Of a stretch of DNA of 64,000 nucleotides, positions 36,722 to 44,364 are shown piece by piece (the stretch's first letter is position 1; every line of letters begins with the position of its first letter). Origin of the DNA: Streptomyces sp. SCSIO 30461 (GTDB taxonomy: Bacteria > Actinomycetota > Actinomycetes > Streptomycetales > Streptomycetaceae). The notes under the pieces were generated by a model that saw only the letters and a program-made list of their open reading frames with translations, was not told the origin of the DNA and searched no databases. Position numbers and translations under genes: made by a program. The stretch is from positions 2,033,501 through 2,097,500 of the forward strand of contig NZ_CP146101.1 of NCBI RefSeq assembly GCF_037023745.1, read 5' to 3'.

Positions 36722-39700
36722 TCACTGAGGCGTGACGATATGCAGCATAGTCTTTGCCCAGACTTCACCCAGCACGGACAAGTGATCGTCCATCTCTCGG
36801 GTCATTTCGCGTTCCTCGGCGGTGGTGATCTTGCCGACCTGGCGAGAGATTTGTTCGTTGTGCAGTCTGAGCTTTTTGAGATTCTCCTCCTTCTCTTTCT
36901 CGGAGATCCCTTCGTCCATGGCGTCGATTGCTTCCTTCTGGAGTTCCTTCAGCTTTTCTCGCTTCTCTTGTCGCTGTTGGACTCCGTCAGGGTCTGTGCG
37001 GTAGGTGGTGCTGTAGTAGACCGGATTTCTGCCGCTCTTCATGTCCGGGTGAATTCGCAGGCGGGTGGAGCAGTCGGCGTGCCCTTCCCCGACACCGCAT
37101 GGTTCCCGTTCTGTGTAGAGACCGGCCAGACTGTGCTTGACGCCCTCGGGACCCGAGTTCGTGCGGTCAAGCCAGTCAAGGAGATGTTTCTCTGAATGGC
37201 GTGGTGAAACTCCTGTCGCGTCCGTCGGTACGGATGAGTCGACGACATAGCTGCTGTTGCCGTCGGCGTCTACGACCTCAATGACCGCATAGTTCTTTCC
37301 GGAGAAATCCGGCTTGTGTCCTGAAGCTTCGATCAATGCGTTTATCTGGTCATTGGTGGGCGCCTTGGAGTGCCCCGTGAGGATTTCGTGCAGCTTGCGG
37401 AGGGCGCTTTTTGCCTCTGGGTGTCTACGATATTTGCTCGGGAAATTGCTGCTGGCCCGGTCGCGGGCATCTGCGCTCACTGCGCGTTCCGCGTCTGTGG
37501 CCCGGTCGGGGTTACCGTCCCGACGCGGTGCCGCGTCGTGGTACGGGCGGCCGTCCCGGTCATGCTCAGGGCTGTGCCCCACTCCCTGGCTCTCGTGGTA
37601 GGTGAGACTGAGCCGGGCCAGGGAAGCAACAACAGCCGAACGCTGACCATCGTTCATTTGGCGAAAGTCGTCGCCCAGCGTGTCTTCCAGGAACTTGCGG
37701 CTGAGGGTGGTCGGCGGTAGGTCGGTTTCCCCAGCTTCGTGCGCCGCCTGCAGCGCACTCATTCTGTCGGACGCGTGTTGCAGCACCGAGGCGAGGCGAC
37801 CGTCCTGGGCCCAACTTCTGAGGCTGTCGTGTACGGGATCGAGATCGATCCGGTAAACAGGCAGACCCCGGGCATCAGGGTCGACATTCTCGTGGTCACG
37901 TACGGTCTGCTGCATGGAGTCCGGAGCCAGACCCAACTGTTCCGCGTTCCGTGGCTCCGGCTCGGGAAGGGAGGCGTTCCGGTCCATGCGGGTCGGGTCG
38001 CCCCAGTCAGGACCCGAAGGGAGCGAGGCGTTGCCCTGCCCGGTGGGCGCACTCGGTGTGCGAGTGTCGGGAGGTGCCGGAGAGTCGGTACGGGGCCGAT
38101 TCACGGGAGGCGTGGGGGCCTGCGGTGTCAGCCTCGTGTGCTCCTTGGTGCGCGCCTCGGCTGCACGCGGAGGCGAAGTCGGCGGACCGGAGGCGCGTGG
38201 GTGTGCGGGCTGCTGGCTGGTGGGCCGTTCGCTGGTCGGGGTCTCCGATCCCGGGCGGGCGGACGCGTCCGGGCGATCGCTGGGCGCGGGGGCCTGCTGC
38301 TCGGGTGCCGAAGTCGTCCCATGGGAGTCGAGGGAGTTCACCTCATTGGTGCGAGTAAATCCGTTGGGCGATGACGAGTCTTCCCGGCCGGGTTGCCTGT
38401 GCTGGTTGCTTTCGCTCTCGTTCCCGCTCGCTCCGCCCGTGGGGTCAGGGGCCGGCTCCCGCGTCGCGGTGGACGATCCTCCGGTTGCAGGCTCATCAGA
38501 TGGCCGTGCTTCGGCCTCGGGTGTGCTTTCTCCGCTGTGCCCCCGGGTAATGCTGTCAACTGGTCTTGCAGCGTTCGCGGGTGCCGAGTGCGTGGGGCCT
38601 CCGTCCGGAGGCGGCGCTGGTGTTCCGCTGGAGGGGTCTGCCTGATGGGGCTGATGGCTATCGGGCCCGTTAGTCGAGTTGTTCGCTTCTTGCTGTGTAT
38701 CGGTAGTGCCCGCTTGCTGCGCTTCAGCCCCTAGCTGCGCCTGCTCGGATTCCTTGTTGTCGGCGTCCTGGGTGGCGTCGATGGGGTTGCGGTTGGCGTC
38801 GAGGGGGATGTGCCAGACGTGTTCGGCCTGGTCGATGTGGAGGGGCTGGTCGCTGACCTCGCCGCTCTGGGTGTCGATCCAGACGATCTTGCCGTCGTGG
38901 TTGACGACGTTGAAGGCGTGGCCGCCTCCGCCGGGCCAGTCGACCTGGACGATCGCGGCGGAGCCGGGGCCGGCCTGCCGGAGGGTGGAGGCGATGGTGT
39001 CGGCGGTGTCGGGGTCGCCTCCGGGGCCGGCGTAGGTGTGGGCGGCGCCGGTCCAGCGGATCTGGTTGTCGTTGGCGTTGTTCTCGGGGGTGAACGGGTC
39101 GTGGTTGCCGTTCTCGTCGGGGTCGAGGGTGCGAGGGGCTGAGACCTGCGGGTTGCCGTACCAGGTCTCCAGGAAGGAACGGGAGCAGTCGGCGCAGTTG
39201 TTGCTGCGGCCGGGGACCTCGTTGCCGCCGTCGTTCTGGAGCTGCGCCCAGGAACCGTGGGGGTCGGGGAAGCGCTGCGGGGTGCCGTCCTCGTTGCGGG
39301 GGACGGAGTCGTCCAGTGCCTGTTGATCCGCCGGGTCGGGCTGGGTCAGGCCACCCGGGGCGTGGTCCAGGTCGGAGCGGATGTCGTCGAGGCCGTCCTG
39401 CTTCGGCTGCTGCGACTGGTTGTCGGCGGATGGGTCATCGGTCTGAGGGGAGCCGGGTGGCTGCGGTGTGGTGGGGAGGCCCGTGTCCGACGGCGGTGTT
39501 GAGGAGCCCGGGGTTGTGGCGACGGTGTGGATCGGGACGACCGTGACCGGCTGCCGTTGCTGCGTCTGGTGGGGCGGTGTGTTCTCCGGCTTGGGGGATT
39601 GCGCGGCAGGCTGCTGCGGCGCGTTGGGAGTCTGCGGCGTGCCCGGCGTGCCGGACGCGGGCTGCTGGGGAGGCCTGGAGGGGGTGGCGGCCGGCCCTTG

Positions 39701-41932
39701 TTGGTGCGGGGTAGGGCCGGGTGTCCCGGGCGTGCCCTGTGCGGGGGCCTGGTTCGCGGGGTTGGCGGTGCGGCTGCCCGGTGCCGGGGTCTTGTTCGGT
39801 GTGCCGCTGTTCGGCGTGCTGCTGCTCGACGTCGGGGTGCGGTCAGGTCCCGATCCCGACGAAGGCGGGGGCGTTGTCGCGGGAGTGCCGGTGGACGGGG
39901 ACGGGGATGTCGCTCTGGACGGAGCCGACTGGGCCGGGTTCCGGTTGGGGGTGGTCGCACCAGGGGGCGAAGTCCCAGGCGAGTTGTGGGGTGGTGTGCG
40001 GTCGCCCGCGGGTGTTCCGGGGGTGCTACGGGGAGTGGTGGCGTCGCCCGGAATGGTGTTCCCGGGGATGCGCTGAGTGGGTATTCGGGGGTCGGGTGTG
40101 CCGGTTGGGCGGCCGTCCGTGGATGGCGTGGGTGCGTTGCGGGGTGTCGTCGGGGTTGTGGGGTTGGGCGTGGATGTGGGGCCGGTTGCCCTGGGGGACG
40201 GTGCGACCGGGGGAGGCGCTCCGGTGGAGGGGTTCCTCGCCGCGCCCGGGCTGGTTGTGGTTCCGCTGGGGCTGGTGGCGGGCGAGTGGCCGCCCGGGGC
40301 GCCCCCGGCCTGGTGTGTGCCGGCCACGCCGGGAGTGGTGGACGGCGTCGTGGGTGAAGACGGTGTCGTCGGGCCGCCTTCCGCGCGGCTGCCGGTGCCG
40401 GCGGTTGATGGATCTGTCGTGGTGGGTGTCGGCGCGGCGTTGGTCTGGGTCGAGGCGGGGGAGCCGGAGGCGAGGCTGTCGATCCTGGTGCCGAGCCCTC
40501 CGCCTTCGGGTGAGGACGACGTGGCCCCGGACGGCGCTTGTGCGGGCGCGGGGGTGGACTGCGGGCTTGGTGACGAGAGGCCGGAGACCGGTGAGCCGGA
40601 GTGAGACGGGCCTGGCGTGCCGGACGCGGGCGGTGTGCCACCGGCTGCGGGGTCGTCGAAGTCCGAAAGCGTCGGGCCGGCCTGCGATGGTGCGTGCCGG
40701 GGAGCCTGTGTGTCCTGGGCGGAGGAATTCTGCGCAGACCCGGAATCGGAGTCGACCCGGGAACCCGCGCTGGAATCCGGGCCCGCACCGGTATCCGCCG
40801 CGCCGACATCCCGGCCGCCTACGTCGGCGGATATCCCGCCACCCACGTTCACGCCCGGGGTGTCGCCGGCATGCGCCGACGTGGTGGAGGCCGGCCCCGA
40901 CGTGTCCGAGTGGCCGGCAGCAGGACCGCCGGAGGTGGGGACCGAAGACGATGAGCCCGGGGATTCGCCGGTCGGGCGGGACGAGGTAACGGCGGACGAG
41001 GAGTCGAGGGACGAGCCGGACGAGGAGCCGGAGGAAGAACCATCGGACGACGAGCCGGACGCGTCGGACGAGGCCGAGCCTCCGCCGCCATTGGTCGAGC
41101 CCGAGGTCCGTGCGCTGCTCCCCGTGCTGTCCCCGCCGGTCGCCCCCGTACCGGACGGGCCGTCGTAGCCGTCCAGACGGCTGTCGATGGCATGGCGCGC
41201 GCGTCCGCCCGCCTTGGCGCCCAGGTGGTCGCGGACGCCTTCGGCCAGGGTCTGCGGGGTCTGCTTGATGGCCTCCCAACCACCGCTGGCCCCGGCCTTG
41301 GCGGTCTGGGCGAGGTCATAACCTTCCTGCGCGCCGAACCCGACGTTCACCGACTGCCGGACCAGGTCCTTGATCATTTCCTCGAGTGCCGAGACCGCGG
41401 GTTCCTTCATCGCCTCGACGATGGCCTGCAGCAGGGCCTCTTTGAGTTCGTCGAGGAGCCGGCGCACGATCATCCGAGTGATCTGGGTCGCGCCGAGCGC
41501 GCCGAGCTCCGACAGGCCGAAGGTGAACGGCGCGGCGACCTGGGCCGCGAAGATCTCGATCGCCAGGGCGATCAACTGGGCGATCACCGCCCACTTCGCG
41601 AATTCGACCAGATATGCGCAGGACTCCATCACGTTGGCGATGATGTAGGCCGCCTCGGCGGCGTTGGCGAGGTAGCCGTCGCCGCCCCCGCCGTCGAACT
41701 TCTCGTACGCCCTGACGAACGCGTCGATCGACTCGCCCGCGTTGTGAGCGGTCACCGTGCGGGCGCTTGTGTTCGCCGTGCTGTGCAAGGCGGTGACGTC
41801 ATCGCCGAACTTCCGCCACACCGCGGCGGATTCCCTGAGCTTGTCCTCATCTGCCTTCGGCCAGGTGTAGCCGAGCATCTGGAGAACCCACACCAGCTCG
41901 TCAGGCAGCATCATCGACACAGCAGAAAGCAC
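36722..41932 (-). CDS. Type VII polymorphic toxin with papain-fold (Tox-PL type) and deaminase-fold domains
   Basis: 1736 residues. Residues 1-250: WXG-like helical region with a hydrophobic stretch (YLVEFAKWAVIAQLIALAIE, about 107-126). Residues about 255-890: Ser/Thr/Pro/Gly-rich linker. Residues about 900-1030: papain-fold toxin domain with NNCADCSRSF (Cys913/Cys916), GGHAFNVV (His1005) and VWIDTQSG (Asp1020). A second linker follows, and then residues about 1480-1640: deaminase-fold domain with H1579-S-E1581 and a PC motif at Cys1612 with Cys1621 nine residues on, the zinc/proton-shuttle pattern of XOO_2897/SCP1.201-like toxin deaminases. A charged coiled-coil tail follows. GTG 41932 or ATG 41914 may be the start; neither has a strong site. 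The target molecules are unknown. Confidence 0.85.
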   Translation of the reverse strand: MLSAVSMMLPDELVWVLQMLGYTWPKADEDKLRESAAVWRKFGDDVTALHSTANTSARTVTAHNAGESIDAFVRAYEKFDGGGGDGYLANAAEAAYIIANVMESCAYLVEFAKWAVIAQLIALAIEIFAAQVAAPFTFGLSELGALGATQITRMIVRRLLDELKEALLQAIVEAMKEPAVSALEEMIKDLVRQSVNVGFGAQEGYDLAQTAKAGASGGWEAIKQTPQTLAEGVRDHLGAKAGGRARHAIDSRLDGYDGPSGTGATGGDSTGSSARTSGSTNGGGGSASSDASGSSSDGSSSGSSSGSSLDSSSAVTSSRPTGESPGSSSSVPTSGGPAAGHSDTSGPASTTSAHAGDTPGVNVGGGISADVGGRDVGAADTGAGPDSSAGSRVDSDSGSAQNSSAQDTQAPRHAPSQAGPTLSDFDDPAAGGTPPASGTPGPSHSGSPVSGLSSPSPQSTPAPAQAPSGATSSSPEGGGLGTRIDSLASGSPASTQTNAAPTPTTTDPSTAGTGSRAEGGPTTPSSPTTPSTTPGVAGTHQAGGAPGGHSPATSPSGTTTSPGAARNPSTGAPPPVAPSPRATGPTSTPNPTTPTTPRNAPTPSTDGRPTGTPDPRIPTQRIPGNTIPGDATTPRSTPGTPAGDRTPPHNSPGTSPPGATTPNRNPAQSAPSRATSPSPSTGTPATTPPPSSGSGPDRTPTSSSSTPNSGTPNKTPAPGSRTANPANQAPAQGTPGTPGPTPHQQGPAATPSRPPQQPASGTPGTPQTPNAPQQPAAQSPKPENTPPHQTQQRQPVTVVPIHTVATTPGSSTPPSDTGLPTTPQPPGSPQTDDPSADNQSQQPKQDGLDDIRSDLDHAPGGLTQPDPADQQALDDSVPRNEDGTPQRFPDPHGSWAQLQNDGGNEVPGRSNNCADCSRSFLETWYGNPQVSAPRTLDPDENGNHDPFTPENNANDNQIRWTGAAHTYAGPGGDPDTADTIASTLRQAGPGSAAIVQVDWPGGGGHAFNVVNHDGKIVWIDTQSGEVSDQPLHIDQAEHVWHIPLDANRNPIDATQDADNKESEQAQLGAEAQQAGTTDTQQEANNSTNGPDSHQPHQADPSSGTPAPPPDGGPTHSAPANAARPVDSITRGHSGESTPEAEARPSDEPATGGSSTATREPAPDPTGGASGNESESNQHRQPGREDSSSPNGFTRTNEVNSLDSHGTTSAPEQQAPAPSDRPDASARPGSETPTSERPTSQQPAHPRASGPPTSPPRAAEARTKEHTRLTPQAPTPPVNRPRTDSPAPPDTRTPSAPTGQGNASLPSGPDWGDPTRMDRNASLPEPEPRNAEQLGLAPDSMQQTVRDHENVDPDARGLPVYRIDLDPVHDSLRSWAQDGRLASVLQHASDRMSALQAAHEAGETDLPPTTLSRKFLEDTLGDDFRQMNDGQRSAVVASLARLSLTYHESQGVGHSPEHDRDGRPYHDAAPRRDGNPDRATDAERAVSADARDRASSNFPSKYRRHPEAKSALRKLHEILTGHSKAPTNDQINALIEASGHKPDFSGKNYAVIEVVDADGNSSYVVDSSVPTDATGVSPRHSEKHLLDWLDRTNSGPEGVKHSLAGLYTEREPCGVGEGHADCSTRLRIHPDMKSGRNPVYYSTTYRTDPDGVQQRQEKREKLKELQKEAIDAMDEGISEKEKEENLKKLRLHNEQISRQVGKITTAEEREMTREMDDHLSVLGEVWAKTMLHIVTPQ

Positions 41933-42362
41933 CCCCGGTCAGCGAACCCGCCGTGCGACTCCCGGTTCTGCCAAGGGGAACCGCATGCATGTACGGGTAA
42001 GCGAACACCCTAGCGGCTCATGTGCACGTCACTTCAGCAGGACGCTGTCACAAATCCGGTGCAGACCAAGACCATTGACCGCGCATCAGGATCGACGACA
42101 CGGAACCCGGCAAAGCGTGCGGGGAGCGCAGCGAGCGGCGCCGCACACCACGATGACGATGACGGGGCACTACGCGTCCGCACCGGACAGCCCGGCCTCG
42201 GCCGGTGTCGTCAGCGGTGAGGCCCTGGCTGCGGAGAGCGGTGCCGTACGCGGCGGATGGTCGGCCCGAGCGCGGTACGGCCCACCGCGGCGCCGGGCGG
42301 TCGCCACCGGCGGTCGTGGATACTTCGGGAGCAGAGGCAGACAGCGAATGAGGAGGAGCGAC
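41933..42362. promoter_or_regulatory. Divergent intergenic region toxin / 136-residue protein
   Basis: 430 nt between divergent genes with no supportable coding frame. A TTGACC (42077-42082) on the plus strand has no -10 partner at a normal spacing. Promoters for the toxin and for the 136-residue protein are expected here but not identified. Confidence 0.4.
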
Positions 42363-42773
42363 ATGACCGGGACGCCGGGGAACGCCAAGCAGCCGCAAGG
42401 CGCTTCACCTGACCGCGGGGTGCTGGACGAGGCGCTGGAACCGGAGCAGGTCCGCTCGCTGAACTCGGCCCTGCGCAAGCTCGCCGAGACCGGCGTGGGG
42501 GGAAAGGACATGCAGGAGGCGGCGAAGAGGCTGCTCTCCGGTCAGCTCGCCCTGCGTGACGCCATGGACGACCCCACGGTGGCGCGTGCGCTGGGCGGGG
42601 GTCTGGCGTCCCTGCGCGGTCAGTGGGAGTCGCTGTCGGAGGAGGAACGCGAGCGGGTCAGGCGGGGCGAGGTACCGGCGCCCGGCGGACCGTCCTCGGG
42701 CACGTCCGAGCCGAAGAGTCCGGAGCCGAGGAAGGACCAGGGACGGCACAGCGGCGGGTTCTCGCTCTACTGA
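42363..42773 (+). CDS. Small acidic/helical protein of the type VII island, unknown function
   Basis: 136 residues. The centre is helical (EALEPEQVRSLNSALRKLAE, then LLSGQLALRDAMDDPTVARA), flanked by Pro/Ser/Lys-rich disordered ends. AGGAGG lies 6 nt before ATG 42363; the earlier in-frame ATG 42348 would overlap that site. It stands alone on the plus strand between minus-strand genes and converges with the YrhB-like gene (17 nt between stops). No family recognised. Confidence 0.65.
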   Translation: MTGTPGNAKQPQGASPDRGVLDEALEPEQVRSLNSALRKLAETGVGGKDMQEAAKRLLSGQLALRDAMDDPTVARALGGGLASLRGQWESLSEEERERVRRGEVPAPGGPSSGTSEPKSPEPRKDQGRHSGGFSLY

Positions 42774-42789
42774 TCACACTGGTCACTGA

Positions 42790-43104
42790 TCACTGGCGCC
42801 GTTTGCGGTACAGCGCGATGGCGGCCTCGGTGGGGTGGTTGGGAACGGTGACGGTCTCGCCGGTCTCCTTGGAGACCACGATCTTGCTGCCGCCGGGCGG
42901 GGCGGGCGCCGCCGGGCGGCCGGCGGCGTCTGTGACGGGCGGGAACACCGCGTACACGAGGTAGCCGATGTCGAACTCCTCGACGCGCAGCTGCGCCGGA
43001 GTGCCGTCCGGCAGCTTGGGTTGTGCGTAGCGGCTGCGGACGATGTCGAGGGCCTGTTCCGGGGTGGTCGGCGGGACCGGGATGCCCTGGTCGTCGGGTG
43101 CCAT
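42790..43104 (-). CDS. YrhB/Imm35-like small protein, putative immunity or accessory factor
   Basis: 104 residues with the pattern of the YrhB (immunity protein 35) fold: an N-terminal helix PEQALDIVRSRYAQ, strands LRVEEFDIGYLVYAVFPP, and SKIVVSKETGETVTVPNH, where a residue strand precedes the E-T-G-E turn. GAGGAG lies before the ATG. It is on the toxin strand, about 0.9 kb upstream of the toxin start, and follows the SUKH-4-like gene by 61 nt. YrhB-type proteins are known in polymorphic-toxin loci; that this one protects against the papain-fold domain is inference. Confidence 0.6.
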   Translation of the reverse strand: MAPDDQGIPVPPTTPEQALDIVRSRYAQPKLPDGTPAQLRVEEFDIGYLVYAVFPPVTDAAGRPAAPAPPGGSKIVVSKETGETVTVPNHPTEAAIALYRKRRQ

Positions 43105-43165
43105 GGGTGCTCTCCTCGTCGTTTCGGCGGCGTTCAGGCCGGGTCAGGTCAGGATGGGGGGCCGG

Positions 43166-44203
43166 TCAGAACAGCCCGTGCCACATCTGCTCGACGATCA
43201 GGGACCACCAGGTGTCGTCATCGCTCAGCGCGGAGGCATCGATCGCAGCCAACTGCTCCTGTAGTGCCACCACCTGTCCACCCGCCGCAACCGGGTCCAA
43301 ACCCTGCATCCCCTGCCGGACGGTGGCGAGCACCGCCAGGCAGCGAGCGAAAGCGGCGGCCGAGACGTTGACGTAGCGGGCGGAGGCGGTCACCGGGTCC
43401 ACGGCCCAGACTGCGCCGAGGCCGTCCGGCTGTCCCGCTCCCGGCCGGCACTGCACCGCGATGGCCGCCACGCCGTCGAAGCCGATCCGGACCAGGTGCG
43501 CCAGCGCGTCGATCCTCTCTCCGTCGGCCGGGCTGCGACGCTCGCGCAGATTCGTGGCGACGTCGGTGAACAGCCCTCCTGCCGGAGGGGCGTCCGGCTG
43601 GTCGGCGCTGAAGAAGAGCGGGAGGTCGGCGGGGAGCCCGGCCCAGGTGAGTGTCGACTTGGCCGACTCGGGCAGCGGACTGCTCGTGATGTCGTCGGCA
43701 TCCCAGCGGCGCACCCCGTCCTGGCCGAAGACATCGACGAGGTGGCTGCCGAGCGCCGGGTCGCGCATCGGTTCCGCGGGCGCCACCTGTGTGGGCACCG
43801 GGAGGCGGTGCGGGCGGGGCGGCGGCTGCCGGCCGGCGATCCGGTGCACCATCTCGGCCTGCTCGGTCAGCCCGGCGATCCCCTCCGCACGCTCCTCGGG
43901 TCGGGTGCCGTAGCTCTGCGAGTAGGAGAGCTCGGCGGAGGGGAAGACGTTGAGGAGTTCGGCCGTGTAGCCACCAGGCAGCAGACTGGGACGCAGGTCG
44001 GTGTGGACGGCCACGACATTGTCGACCGGCACGTTCATCTGCCGGAGCGCGCTCCACGCCTGGTACTCGGCGGGCGGCAGTCCAGGGGCGGAGGTGCGGA
44101 AGAGAGTGGTCTCCTCCCCGTTCCCAGGGTCGACGTAGGTGAAGACCGCGGTGTTGCCGGGGCCGGTGACCGGGCGGGACTGTTCCGGCTCCTGGGTGCT
44201 CAC
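43166..44203 (-). CDS. SUKH-4-like protein with a deaminase-like domain lacking metal ligands
   Basis: 345 residues. Residues about 15-110 (FTYVDPGNGEETTLFRTSAP, EYQAWSALRQ, VVAVHTDLRPSLLPGGYTAE, AELSYSQSYG) follow the layout of deaminase-fold domains with HxE and PC-x(n)-C motifs. Here the expected His/Glu and Cys positions are occupied by Gln/Trp, Ser and Thr, so no zinc site is possible. From about 165 to the end there is a SUKH-4-like domain (GLPADLPLFFSADQP, VRIGFDGVAAIAVQC, YVNVSAAAFARCLAVL, WWSLIVEQMW). The GTG start has AAGGAG upstream. It may act as a decoy-type immunity or adaptor protein; this is inference. Confidence 0.65.
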   Translation of the reverse strand: MSTQEPEQSRPVTGPGNTAVFTYVDPGNGEETTLFRTSAPGLPPAEYQAWSALRQMNVPVDNVVAVHTDLRPSLLPGGYTAELLNVFPSAELSYSQSYGTRPEERAEGIAGLTEQAEMVHRIAGRQPPPRPHRLPVPTQVAPAEPMRDPALGSHLVDVFGQDGVRRWDADDITSSPLPESAKSTLTWAGLPADLPLFFSADQPDAPPAGGLFTDVATNLRERRSPADGERIDALAHLVRIGFDGVAAIAVQCRPGAGQPDGLGAVWAVDPVTASARYVNVSAAAFARCLAVLATVRQGMQGLDPVAAGGQVVALQEQLAAIDASALSDDDTWWSLIVEQMWHGLF

Positions 44204-44364
44204 GGGAAGTCTCCTTCTGAGTGGCGGGTTCGGTGGGGCGGTTCGGTGCAGTGGGGCAGGAGGAGGGGTGCGCCTGCGCCACAGGCGTCCGCGCGGTCGC
44301 CGTGTCTTGAGTCCTGTGTGCCGGAACCGCCGCGGGCCGCGAGGCACGGGGCGGTCGGACGTTC

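Noticed and set aside
39360..40990. Overlapping plus-strand and alternative-frame open frames in the toxin linker
   Set aside because: They mirror the Ser/Thr/Pro-rich linker of the toxin; composition alone explains their length.
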